Positions 48,167 to 57,000 are shown, counted from the stretch's first letter. The stretch is 64,000 bases of DNA from Sycobia sp. Sy_11 (GCA_018907035.1 JACCIC010000038.1:1405501-1469500); one strand, 5' to 3'. Made by a program: numbers and translations. Notes: generated by a model from the sequence alone, not told the origin.

Positions 48167-48406
48167 TTACATGTTACAACAATTTTTAGTATCTCTGCTT
48201 GCGCGTATTTTTACGGTATCATCCCCACTCTCGCATTTCACAAAGTCTCCCGGGCTATAATTTCCTGCCAGTCTGCGATATAGCCTGGCAGCCCTTGGAA
48301 ATGAGGAACCATCATTTTTTAATTCTAATTCCGTTGTAATGATATTTGTCTCCTCCTCGCATAGGCTTTGGAGTCAGTCATTAAAATCGTTTGGAGGGTT
48401 TGCCAT
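48167..48406 (-). pseudogene. Short ORF with one internal stop upstream of gypsy gag
   Basis: On the minus strand, ATG at 48406 begins MANPPNDFND, a TGA at codon 11 (where Trp would fit), then a protein-like frame (LQSLCEEETNIITTELELKN, SSFPRAARLYRRLAGNYSPG) to TAA at 48167-48169: 79 codons in total. It lies 62 bases upstream of gag in the same orientation, so it may be an extra ORF or an older gag N-terminus of the same element. A 30-base repeat with GTTGTAACATGT lies between them. I do not recognise the protein. Confidence 0.4.
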
Positions 48407-49124
48407 CCTGTTTTTATTTAATTGACGGGCAACTGAGGAGACCATATAGTCTCTCTCTAACTTCAGCAAATATTAGGGAGTGGGTGTATAAGAAAAATCA
48501 GTTTTCGCCTTATCGCTAATACAGAGAGATATACATATATATTATTTTGACTTTCTTTTTCATCATTTACAAAAATCTCAATTATTGACTAGTTCCAGAA
48601 TTGTGTTAGAGGACAATAGCTTTTCATGTTAAAATATTTCATTAAGTAACTTGTGAACTAGCAACTGTAATTTTCGTATTTTTGAAATACAGTTTATCGA
48701 AAAATCGACTTATATTCACAATAGACAGCACGGAAGATTTCGGGCCCGGAGCGAATCTCAATTCAATTAACACGTAAGTGATTTGTTTATTATTGTTCGA
48801 TCGAACTAAGCGATTAAAATTAATCGGCACCGGCTAGTGGCTATAGAAATAATAGCTATGGTAAATAAAAACTGAACTTAATAGCGTTTGATAAATTGAA
48901 AATTCTATAACATTCGCGCGTGTATTCACGTTGGCTTGTGTACATGATCGTTAGTTCGAGCAAGAACTATAAAATCGGTGATTCGGCGTAGCTTGTTCAT
49001 GTGCACAAGCAAACTGAAACGAAATGTCGTGACATAGACATCATCATATATATTTCTGACACCTACCGAGTGATCAGATAGTTCCTATAAATTCTTCACG
49101 ACTATTATATATATTACTTATAAT
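48407..49124. other. AT-rich spacer
   Basis: No LTR, gene or repeat family recognised between the gypsy-type element and the Penelope palindrome. Confidence 0.55.
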
Positions 49125-49140
49125 ATTTCTTTATATATAA
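49125..49140. repeat. Left 16-bp target site duplication of the Penelope palindrome
   Basis: ATTTCTTTATATATAA is found here and again at 56985-57000, immediately outside the two ends of the inverted Penelope unit. The first three or four bases overlap ambiguously with the element end. Confidence 0.8.
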
Positions 49141-49671
49141 CAATTGAATTGTACTTCTGTCGACTGCCCATATACAAATTAATAAATATTTTTTATTGGT
49201 CTTACAGTCCAATCAATTTCAACCAAAAATAAAATAAAATAAAAATAAAAATAAAAATAAAATAAAAATAAAAACTAAAAAATAAAAAATAAAAATAACA
49301 ATAAAAAATAAAAAATAAGAAATACAAATAATAAATAATAAAAATAAAAAATAAAAATTAAAAATAAAAATTAAATTAAAAATTAAATTAAAATGATAAT
49401 GACAGTCAGACTGTCCTTGTTTATATTCACCCCCGTAGACTAATCTGAAAATAAAATATTAGCTGAAAAAATTCTTTGTTAGTAAAGTGCAGTCTGACTG
49501 TCCCCAACACCCTTACCTAATTGAAGACTTGTCCAACGTTTCGAGCTCGCTACGGCTCCTCATCAGGGACTAATCTAAACCTTATATTCTAATCTATATA
49601 TACTCATCCCCACCACCAAATTTCGTAAATTAAATATAAATTCCCCCTCTACACAAATTGTCCAAAACCAA
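49141..49671 (-). repeat. pLTR a (3' end of left Penelope copy)
   Basis: On the minus strand it follows the stop of ORF A and contains the hammerhead-like core (49526-49566), the GACAGTCAGACTGC / GCAGTCTGACTGTC-type inverted pair around 49408-49423 and 49482-49495, a long A/T-rich tract (49206-49400), the sequence GGACTGTAAGACCAATAAAAA with a polyadenylation-type AATAAA (complement of 49192-49197), and a distal extension ending CAATTG at 49141. This is the only outer pLTR that retains the extension. Confidence 0.9.
49526..49566 (-). ncRNA. Hammerhead-ribozyme-like core, pLTR a
   Basis: The minus strand reads CTGATGA, then a stem II region (GAGC pairing with GCTC, one unpaired G), GAAAC, a very short stem III (AC...GT plus TT/AA around GGAC), and GTC as the putative cleavage site. 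Order and spacing match a minimal type I hammerhead, known from Penelope pLTRs. Stem I does not pair convincingly by eye, so activity is uncertain and may need a dimer. Confidence 0.65.
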
Positions 49672-52122
49672 TCAATTTAATAAGGAATGATAAACACTGT
49701 CCAATCTACCAGACTCTAACATTAAATTCACATTATTTCGATTCTTGGAAATGTGAATACTTTCAAGACTCTCCCGTTTATACTTATTATTAATACCATA
49801 TTCCAAAATATCCACATTCACAAAATCAAAAGAATGTAAAAACTTTAAACAATGCTCTTTTAAACCAGAAGTAATATGTGAGCTACGTAAACTATATTTA
49901 TGCTCATAAATTCTCTTTTTTAAATATCTACCTGTTTGTCCAATATAGTATTTATCACAATCCATGCAATTAATCTTGTAAACAACTCCTGATTTTAAGC
50001 ATAAATCATCCTTATCTTTGCAATTATTAAACAATCTACTTAAATTATTGCGATTTTTAAAGAAAATTTGAATGTTATATTTCCGAAAATTTCTTTTTAT
50101 TCTTTCAGATAATCCTCGAACATATGGTAAGACAATAATTTTGCCTCCGTTAAAATCAATTCCTGCACTATGTCTATTTTCGGTATTATAAATTTCAAAC
50201 AATCTCTCAGCAATCAATCTATTAATAAATTGAATTGGATAGCCATTATTAATAAAAGTCTCTCTTACTATCTGTAAATTATTTTGTCTAAAATCTTTAT
50301 GTGACAATTTAATTGCTCTGTCAATGACACCCCTCAATGCCCCAATTTTGTTTCCGAATTGGTGGTGTGAATTAAAATCTAAAAACCTACCTGACCAAGT
50401 AGGCTTTCTGTACCAATTAAGTTTTACCTTATTATTACTACATCTAATCACATTAACGTCCAAAAAACTTAACTGACTATTTACTTCAACCTCCCTTGTA
50501 AATTTAATTCTGTCATGTACAGAATTGAAAACATCCACCATTTCATCCACAAAAACTTCTGGAACAATTGTAAAGATATCATCAACATATCTCTTAAATA
50601 TCATTGGTTCAAAAAGCAATTTTGACAAGGCTATACTTTCCAACTTTTCCATAACTAAATTAGCTATAACCGGTGACAAAGGCGACCCCATTGGACATCC
50701 GTATTTTTGTTCATAAAATTTATTATCAAATGAAAAAATTGTGTTATTAAAAACCAAATTAATTGCTTTAATAAATTCATTCATTGTCAATTTTGTATGC
50801 AAATTAATTTCATTCCACTTTTCCTGTATAATATCATTTAACAACTCTAAAGGTACATTTGTAAACAAAGATACTACATCCAATGAAATCATCTTGTAGT
50901 TTTTCGGAATAACAATATCTTTCATTTCATTGTAAAAACACCAACTATCCTTAATGTAAGAACTAGTTCTTCCAACTATCTTAACCAATATATTAGACAA
51001 AAATCTAGCAATATTATAAGTTGGGAAACCTATGGAAGATATTATTATTCTAAATGTCAGATTTTCTTTATGAATCTTGGGAAGCCCATAACATTTTGCC
51101 ACAGTTCCATTTTCACATTTTAAATACTTATATGTAGTATCATTTATATATTCATTTCTTTTCCAATTATTTAATAACTCTTTCAAATTATTTTGTAGCT
51201 TAATGATATGTGGATTACCAATCTTCAAATAAGTACTATCATCATTTAATATATTATTTATACAATTTATGTAATCAATTTTATTGGAAGCTACAGTTAC
51301 ATTATCTTTGTCGGCCTTTTGGAAGATTATATTAGGGTTATTTTTCAAAAAATTCTTCGCGGTAATCAAATCATGTATAAAATTACTATTTAAAAAATTA
51401 TCAAATTTATTTTCTCTTTTAAAATTACTAATGACATTAACCAAAGATGCCCTACATTCCTTTTTTACTTCATCATTTAAACCAAAAAGATTACTTTCAA
51501 CCTCCGCGATGATTTCTTTGATCGGGAGATTACTTTTACAATATAATATTCCATGTTTGGCACCTTTAGACATGATGTTTATTACTTCATTTGGTATCTC
51601 CTTGTCAGTTAGATTCTTAAACCAATTTTTATTGTTTGCATTGTTAAATTGATAGCTTTGAAATTGTTTTTTATTTCTTAAACATTCAAATTTCCTTTTT
51701 AGTGTTTGTCTATTAATATATTTTGTCTTAATAAAATGTTTGTTTTGACCAAGAAAAAATTCATGTAATTCATTTCTTTCTATATTTTGATATAAATAAT
51801 GTTTAATCTTTAATAAATATCTATTTAAGGAATGAATCTGAATATGTAAATCTCTAATTTCTAAATTAAGTAATTTATTTTTGAAAAAGAAAATATTTTT
51901 CTTTAGATCATAACAAACATTATTACTATAAACCTGCAAAAAATATTCATCATGAAATCTATTATTAATGTGTACCGGAAATATATTTGATTTCTTGCAT
52001 CTAATAAGGAATGTAAGTTTTTCTTTAAGAATTACAACTTTTAAATTCATTTTAATCCATTTTGAACAATAATCTTTAATAGTACTACCATATTTACAAT
52101 AAATTTCTCTAAAATAAATCAT
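49672..52122 (-). CDS. Penelope-like reverse transcriptase with GIY-YIG endonuclease, copy A
   Basis: Intact 816-codon ORF. The N-terminal third is basic and unannotated. A KADK-type motif lies near residue 272, where this copy has Asp instead of the conserved Gly found in copy B (DKD versus DKG at 271-273). The reverse transcriptase shows YGLPKIHK (345-352), SLDVVSLFTNVP (413-424, catalytic Asp415), YGCPMGSPLSP (474-484) and KRYVDDIF (510-517, Asp514-Asp515). The C-terminal endonuclease has CMDCDKYYIGQTGRYLKKR (719-737) followed by an EH, a GIY-YIG fold with paired Cys typical of endonuclease-bearing Penelope elements. It would copy the element RNA at a nicked target. The first ATG (52122) follows a 43-base leader after pLTR b. 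The substitution at 273 may reduce activity. Confidence 0.95.
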   Translation of the reverse strand: MIYFREIYCKYGSTIKDYCSKWIKMNLKVVILKEKLTFLIRCKKSNIFPVHINNRFHDEYFLQVYSNNVCYDLKKNIFFFKNKLLNLEIRDLHIQIHSLNRYLLKIKHYLYQNIERNELHEFFLGQNKHFIKTKYINRQTLKRKFECLRNKKQFQSYQFNNANNKNWFKNLTDKEIPNEVINIMSKGAKHGILYCKSNLPIKEIIAEVESNLFGLNDEVKKECRASLVNVISNFKRENKFDNFLNSNFIHDLITAKNFLKNNPNIIFQKADKDNVTVASNKIDYINCINNILNDDSTYLKIGNPHIIKLQNNLKELLNNWKRNEYINDTTYKYLKCENGTVAKCYGLPKIHKENLTFRIIISSIGFPTYNIARFLSNILVKIVGRTSSYIKDSWCFYNEMKDIVIPKNYKMISLDVVSLFTNVPLELLNDIIQEKWNEINLHTKLTMNEFIKAINLVFNNTIFSFDNKFYEQKYGCPMGSPLSPVIANLVMEKLESIALSKLLFEPMIFKRYVDDIFTIVPEVFVDEMVDVFNSVHDRIKFTREVEVNSQLSFLDVNVIRCSNNKVKLNWYRKPTWSGRFLDFNSHHQFGNKIGALRGVIDRAIKLSHKDFRQNNLQIVRETFINNGYPIQFINRLIAERLFEIYNTENRHSAGIDFNGGKIIVLPYVRGLSERIKRNFRKYNIQIFFKNRNNLSRLFNNCKDKDDLCLKSGVVYKINCMDCDKYYIGQTGRYLKKRIYEHKYSLRSSHITSGLKEHCLKFLHSFDFVNVDILEYGINNKYKRESLESIHISKNRNNVNLMLESGRLDSVYHSLLN

Positions 52123-52165
52123 GACATACCCCTTAATTTAAGTTAAATAGACCTTCTATTTTAAA

Positions 52166-52258
52166 ACAATTGAATTGTACTTCTGTCGACTGCCCATATA
52201 CAAATTAATAAATATTTTTTATTGGTCTTACAGTCCAATCAATTTCAACCAAAAATAA

Positions 52259-52289
<31 letters not shown>

Positions 52290-52703
52290 TAAAATAAAAA
52301 TAAAAACTAAAAAATAAAAAATAAAAATAACAATAAAAAATAAAAAATAAGAAATACAAATAATAAATAATAAAAATAAAAAATAAAAATTAAAAATAAA
52401 AATTAAATTAAAAATTAAATTAAAATGATAATGACAGTCAGACTGTCCTTGTTTATATTCACCCCCGTAGACTAATCTGAAAATAAAATATTAGCTGAAA
52501 AAATTCTTTGTTAGTAAAGTGCAGTCTGACTGTCCCCAACACCCTTACCTAATTGAAGACTTGTCCAACGTTTCGAGCTCGCTACGGCTCCTCATCAGGG
52601 ACTAATCTAAACCTTATATTCTAATCTATATATACTCATCCCCACCACCAAATTTCGTAAATTAAATATAAATTTCCCCTCTACACAAATTGTCCAAAAC
52701 CAA
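52166..52703 (-). repeat. pLTR b (5' pLTR of left Penelope copy)
   Basis: Near-identical to pLTR a, including the hammerhead-like core (52558-52598), A/T-rich tract, AATAAA and distal extension that leads into the leader of ORF A. On its upstream side it is joined to a truncated ORF tail, as expected for tandem or templated Penelope insertions. Confidence 0.9.
52558..52598 (-). ncRNA. Hammerhead-ribozyme-like core, pLTR b
   Basis: Same bases as in pLTR a: CTGATGA (complement of 52592-52598), GAAAC and GTC (complement of 52558-52560). If active it would cut the transcript within the 5' pLTR and set the RNA 5' end downstream of the site. Confidence 0.65.
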
Positions 52704-53046
52704 TCAATTTAATAAGGAATGATAAACACTGTCCAATCTACCAGACTCTAACATTAAATTCACATTATTTCGATTCTTGGAAATGTGAATACTTTCAAGA
52801 CTCTCCCGTTTATACTTATTATTAATACCATATTCCAAAATATCCACATTCACAAAATCAAAAGAATGTAAAAACTTTAAACAATGCTCTTTTAAACCAG
52901 AAGTAATATGTGAGCTACGTAAACTATATTTATGCTCATAAATTCTCTTTTTTAAATATCTACCTGTTTGTCCAATATAGTATTTATCACAATCCATGCA
53001 ATTAATCTTGTAAACAACTCCTGATTTTAAGCATAAATCATCCTTA
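52704..53046 (-). pseudogene. 5'-truncated Penelope ORF tail (left arm)
   Basis: Encodes residues about 704-816 of the Penelope protein in frame, including the complete GIY-YIG endonuclease segment and the normal stop. It lacks the reverse transcriptase and its own start; the first internal Met (of CMDCDK) would give 97 residues. It precedes pLTR b in the same sense. Confidence 0.9.
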
Positions 53047-53117
53047 AATCATCCATAAATCATCCTTTTCTTTAAAAATCGCAATAATTTAAGTAGATTG
53101 TTTAATAATTGCAAAGA
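53047..53117. repeat. Asymmetric centre of the palindrome with AATCATCC repeats
   Basis: The left arm ends in AATCATCCTTA at 53046. It is followed by a 19-base filler (53047-53065) containing two more AATCATCC copies, and then from 53066 by Penelope ORF sequence on the plus strand (TTTTCTTTAAAAATCG) that extends 52 bases beyond the left-arm truncation. The filler built from repeats of the adjacent sequence suggests slippage or microhomology at the join. Confidence 0.85.
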
Positions 53118-53460
53118 TAAGGATGATTTATGCTTAAAATCAGGAGTTGTTTACAAGATTAATTGCATGGATTGTGATAAATACTATATTGGACAAACAG
53201 GTAGATATTTAAAAAAGAGAATTTATGAGCATAAATATAGTTTACGTAGCTCACATATTACTTCTGGTTTAAAAGAGCATTGTTTAAAGTTTTTACATTC
53301 TTTTGATTTTGTGAATGTGGATATTTTGGAATATGGTATTAATAATAAGTATAAACGGGAGAGTCTTGAAAGTATTCACATTTCCAAGAATCGAAATAAT
53401 GTGAATTTAATGTTAGAGTCTGGTAGATTGGACAGTGTTTATCATTCCTTATTAAATTGA
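53066..53460 (+). pseudogene. 5'-truncated Penelope ORF tail (right arm)
   Basis: Encodes residues about 686-816 in frame with the intact protein, with the whole GIY-YIG segment and the normal stop at 53458-53460. It has no reverse transcriptase and starts at the palindrome junction. It precedes pLTR c in the same orientation. Confidence 0.9.
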
Positions 53461-53874
53461 TTGGTTTTGGACAATTTGTGTAGAGGGGGAATTTATATTT
53501 AATTTACGAAATTTGGTGGTGGGGATGAGTATATATAGATTAGAATATAAGGTTTAGATTAGTCCCTGATGAGGAGCCGTAGCGAGCTCGAAACGTTGGA
53601 CAAGTCTTCAATTAGGTAAGGGTGTTGGGGACAGTCAGACTGCACTTTACTAACAAAGAATTTTTTCAGCTAATATTTTATTTTCAGATTAGTCTACGGG
53701 GGTGAATATAAACAAGGACAGTCTGACTGTCATTATCATTTTAATTTAATTTTTAATTTAATTTTTATTTTTAATTTTTATTTTTTATTTTTATTATTTA
53801 TTATTTGTATTTCTTATTTTTTATTTTTTATTGTTATTTTTATTTTTTATTTTTTAGTTTTTATTTTTATTTTA

Positions 53875-53905
<31 letters not shown>

Positions 53906-53998
53906 TTATTTTTGGTTGAAATTGATTGGACTGTAAGACCAATAAAAAATATTTATTAATTTGTATATGGGCAGTCGACAGAAGTACAATTCAATTGT
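53461..53998 (+). repeat. pLTR c (5' pLTR of right Penelope copy)
   Basis: Carries the hammerhead-like core (53566-53606), GACAGTCAGACTGC at about 53630-53643 and GACAGTCTGACTGTC at about 53717-53731 as an inverted pair, an A/T-rich tract (about 53735-53915), AATAAA at 53941-53946, and the extension with GTATATGGGCAGTCGACAG that leads into the ORF B leader. Confidence 0.9.
53566..53606 (+). ncRNA. Hammerhead-ribozyme-like core, pLTR c
   Basis: CTGATGA at 53566-53572, stem II GAGC/GCTC, GAAAC at 53590-53594, and GTC at 53604-53606 as the likely cleavage triplet. Core nucleotides match the hammerhead consensus. Flanking stem I is weak by eye. Confidence 0.65.
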
Positions 53999-54041
53999 TT
54001 TAAAATAGAAGGTCTATTTAACTTAAATTAAGGGGTATGTC

Positions 54042-56492
54042 ATGATTTATTTTAGAGAAATTTATTGTAAATATGGTAGTACTATTAAAGATTATTGTTC
54101 AAAATGGATTAAAATGAATTTAAAAGTTGTAATTCTTAAAGAAAAACTTACATTCCTTATTAGATGCAAGAAATCAAATATATTTCCGGTACACATTAAT
54201 AATAGATTTCATGATGAATATTTTTTGCAGGTTTATAGTAATAATGTTTGTTATGATCTAAAGAAAAATATTTTCTTTTTCAAAAATAAATTACTTAATT
54301 TAGAAATTAGAGATTTACATATTCAGATTCATTCCTTAAATAGATATTTATTAAAGATTAAACATTATTTATATCAAAATATAGAAAGAAATGAATTACA
54401 TGAATTTTTTCTTGGTCAAAACAAACATTTTATTAAGACAAAATATATTAATAGACAAACACTAAAAAGGAAATTTGAATGTTTAAGAAATAAAAAACAA
54501 TTTCAAAGCTATCAATTTAACAATGCAAACAATAAAAATTGGTTTAAGAATCTAACTGACAAGGAGATACCAAATGAAGTAATAAACATCATGTCTAAAG
54601 GTGCCAAACATGGAATATTATATTGTAAAAGTAATCTCCCGATCAAAGAAATCATCGCGGAGGTTGAAAGTAATCTTTTTGGTTTAAATGATGAAGTAAA
54701 AAAGGAATGTAGGGCATCTTTGGTTAATGTCATTAGTAATTTTAAAAGAGAAAATAAATTTGATAATTTTTTAAATAGTAATTTTATACATGATTTGATT
54801 ACCGCGAAGAATTTTTTGAAAAATAACCCTAATATAATCTTCCAAAAGGCCGACAAAGGTAATGTAACTGTAGCTTCCAATAAAATTGATTACATAAATT
54901 GTATAAATAATATATTAAATGATGATAGTACTTATTTGAAGATTGGTAATCCACATATCATTAAGCTACAAAATAATTTGAAAGAGTTATTAAATAATTG
55001 GAAAAGAAATGAATATATAAATGATACTACATATAAGTATTTAAAATGTGAAAATGGAACTGTGGCAAAATGTTATGGGCTTCCCAAGATTCATAAAGAA
55101 AATCTGACATTTAGAATAATAATATCTTCCATAGGTTTCCCAACTTATAATATTGCTAGATTTTTGTCTAATATATTGGTTAAGATAGTTGGAAGAACTA
55201 GTTCTTACATTAAGGATAGTTGGTGTTTTTACAATGAAATGAAAGATATTGTTATTCCGAAAAACTACAAGATGATTTCATTGGATGTAGTATCTTTGTT
55301 TACAAATGTACCTTTAGAGTTGTTAAATGATATTATACAGGAAAAGTGGAATGAAATTAATTTGCATACAAAATTGACAATGAATGAATTTATTAAAGCA
55401 ATTAATTTGGTTTTTAATAACACAATTTTTTCATTTGATAATAAATTTTATGAACAAAAATACGGATGTCCAATGGGGTCGCCTTTGTCACCGGTTATAG
55501 CTAATTTAGTTATGGAAAAGTTGGAAAGTATAGCCTTGTCAAAATTGCTTTTTGAACCAATGATATTTAAGAGATATGTTGATGATATCTTTACAATTGT
55601 TCCAGAAGTTTTTGTGGATGAAATGGTGGATGTTTTCAATTCTGTACATGACAGAATTAAATTTACAAGGGAGGTTGAAGTAAATAGTCAGTTAAGTTTT
55701 TTGGACGTTAATGTGATTAGATGTAGTAATAATAAGGTAAAACTTAATTGGTACAGAAAGCCTACTTGGTCAGGTAGGTTTTTAGATTTTAATTCACACC
55801 ACCAATTCGGAAACAAAATTGGGGCATTGAGGGGTGTCATTGACAGAGCAATTAAATTGTCACATAAAGATTTTAGACAAAATAATTTACAGATAGTAAG
55901 AGAGACTTTTATTAATAATGGCTATCCAATTCAATTTATTAATAGATTGATTGCTGAGAGATTGTTTGAAATTTATAATACCGAAAATAGACATAGTGCA
56001 GGAATTGATTTTAACGGAGGCAAAATTATTGTCTTACCATATGTTCGAGGATTATCTGAAAGAATAAAAAGAAATTTTCGGAAATATAACATTCAAATTT
56101 TCTTTAAAAATCGCAATAATTTAAGTAGATTGTTTAATAATTGCAAAGATAAGGATGATTTATGCTTAAAATCAGGAGTTGTTTACAAGATTAATTGCAT
56201 GGATTGTGATAAATACTATATTGGACAAACAGGTAGATATTTAAAAAAGAGAATTTATGAGCATAAATATAGTTTACGTAGCTCACATATTACTTCTGGT
56301 TTAAAAGAGCATTGTTTAAAGTTTTTACATTCTTTTGATTTTGTGAATGTGGATATTTTGGAATATGGTATTAATAATAAGTATAAACGGGAGAGTCTTG
56401 AAAGTATTCACATTTCCAAGAATCGAAATAATGTGAATTTAATGTTAGAGTCTGGTAGATTGGACAGTGTTTATCATTCCTTATTAAATTGA
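54042..56492 (+). CDS. Penelope-like reverse transcriptase with GIY-YIG endonuclease, copy B
   Basis: Intact 816-codon ORF, identical to copy A except Gly273 in the DKG motif, which is the expected conserved residue. Reverse transcriptase motifs are at the same positions (YGLPKIHK 345-352, Asp415, YGCPMGSPLSP 474-484, YVDD 512-515), and the endonuclease is at 714-741 with Cys719/Cys722, YYIG and the TGRYLKKR segment. The Penelope reverse transcriptase is telomerase-related by family knowledge, and the GIY-YIG nuclease nicks the target. The ATG at 54042 follows the short leader after pLTR c and no intron is evident. With intact ORF, two pLTRs and near-identical partner, this copy is the best candidate for a functional protein in the window. 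Confidence 0.96.
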   Translation: MIYFREIYCKYGSTIKDYCSKWIKMNLKVVILKEKLTFLIRCKKSNIFPVHINNRFHDEYFLQVYSNNVCYDLKKNIFFFKNKLLNLEIRDLHIQIHSLNRYLLKIKHYLYQNIERNELHEFFLGQNKHFIKTKYINRQTLKRKFECLRNKKQFQSYQFNNANNKNWFKNLTDKEIPNEVINIMSKGAKHGILYCKSNLPIKEIIAEVESNLFGLNDEVKKECRASLVNVISNFKRENKFDNFLNSNFIHDLITAKNFLKNNPNIIFQKADKGNVTVASNKIDYINCINNILNDDSTYLKIGNPHIIKLQNNLKELLNNWKRNEYINDTTYKYLKCENGTVAKCYGLPKIHKENLTFRIIISSIGFPTYNIARFLSNILVKIVGRTSSYIKDSWCFYNEMKDIVIPKNYKMISLDVVSLFTNVPLELLNDIIQEKWNEINLHTKLTMNEFIKAINLVFNNTIFSFDNKFYEQKYGCPMGSPLSPVIANLVMEKLESIALSKLLFEPMIFKRYVDDIFTIVPEVFVDEMVDVFNSVHDRIKFTREVEVNSQLSFLDVNVIRCSNNKVKLNWYRKPTWSGRFLDFNSHHQFGNKIGALRGVIDRAIKLSHKDFRQNNLQIVRETFINNGYPIQFINRLIAERLFEIYNTENRHSAGIDFNGGKIIVLPYVRGLSERIKRNFRKYNIQIFFKNRNNLSRLFNNCKDKDDLCLKSGVVYKINCMDCDKYYIGQTGRYLKKRIYEHKYSLRSSHITSGLKEHCLKFLHSFDFVNVDILEYGINNKYKRESLESIHISKNRNNVNLMLESGRLDSVYHSLLN

Positions 56493-56984
56493 TTGGTTTT
56501 GGACAATTTGTGTAGAGGGGGAATTTATATTTAATTTACGAAATTTGGTGGTGGGGATGAGTATATATAGATTAGAATATAAGATTTAGATTAGTCCCTG
56601 ATGAGGAGCCGTAGCGAGCTCGAAACGTTGGACAAGTCTTCAATTAGGTAAGGGTGTTGGGGACAGTCAGACTGCACTTTACTAACAAAGAATTTTTTCA
56701 GCTAATATTTTATTTTCAGATTAGTCTACGGGGGTGAATATAAACAAGGACAGTCTGACTGTCATTATCATTTTAATTTAATTTTTAATTTAATTTTTAT
56801 TTTTAATTTTTATTTTTTATTTTTATTATTTATTATTTGTATTTCTTATTTTTTATTTTTTATTGTTATTTTTATTTTTTATTTTTTAGTTTTTATTTTT
56901 ATTTTATTTTTATTTTTATTTTTATTTTATTTTATTTTTGGTTGAAATTGATTGGACTGTAAGACCAATAAAAAATATTTATTA
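56493..56984 (+). repeat. pLTR d (3' end of right Penelope copy)
   Basis: Same layout as pLTR c but ends after AATATTTATTAATTT at about 56984, lacking the last ~45 bases (distal extension) present in the other three. AATAAA is at 56967-56972. The A/T tract is slightly shorter and one GGTTTAG/GATTTAG difference lies before the ribozyme-like core. Confidence 0.9.
56598..56638 (+). ncRNA. Hammerhead-ribozyme-like core, pLTR d
   Basis: CTGATGA at 56598-56604, followed by the same stem II, GAAAC and GTC (56636-56638) as the other pLTRs. All core positions are conserved in all four copies. Confidence 0.65.
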
Positions 56985-57000
56985 ATTTCTTTATATATAA
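56985..57000. repeat. Right 16-bp target site duplication of the Penelope palindrome
   Basis: Same ATTTCTTTATATATAA as at 49125-49140, directly after the end of pLTR d. Confidence 0.8.

Larger units (their letters stand above)
49141..56984. mobile_element. Head-to-head inverted pair of Penelope-like elements (7.8-kb palindrome)
   Basis: The left arm (49141-53046, minus) and right arm (53118-56984, plus) are mirror images. Each consists, in its own sense, of a truncated ORF tail, a pLTR, a 43-base leader, an intact 816-codon ORF and a second pLTR. By eye the ORFs differ at one amino acid and the pLTRs at a few bases plus A/T-tract length. The 71-base centre is not symmetric. Direct copies of a 16-bp sequence flank the whole unit, so it appears to have been inserted as one piece. 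Truncated tails, pLTRs and inverted copies are known structures of Penelope elements, and this is an unusually complete pair. Confidence 0.9.

Noticed and set aside
49210..49400. AAAAT/AAAT repeat tract taken as a microsatellite array or CRISPR-like repeat
   Set aside because: It is the A/T-rich tract internal to the pLTR, present at the same place in all four pLTRs; there is no repeat-spacer pattern.
50525..50716. 63-codon frame antisense to Penelope ORF A (and its twin at 55448-55639)
   Set aside because: Exact antisense shadow of the YVDD region. It is identical in both copies only because the ORFs are identical.
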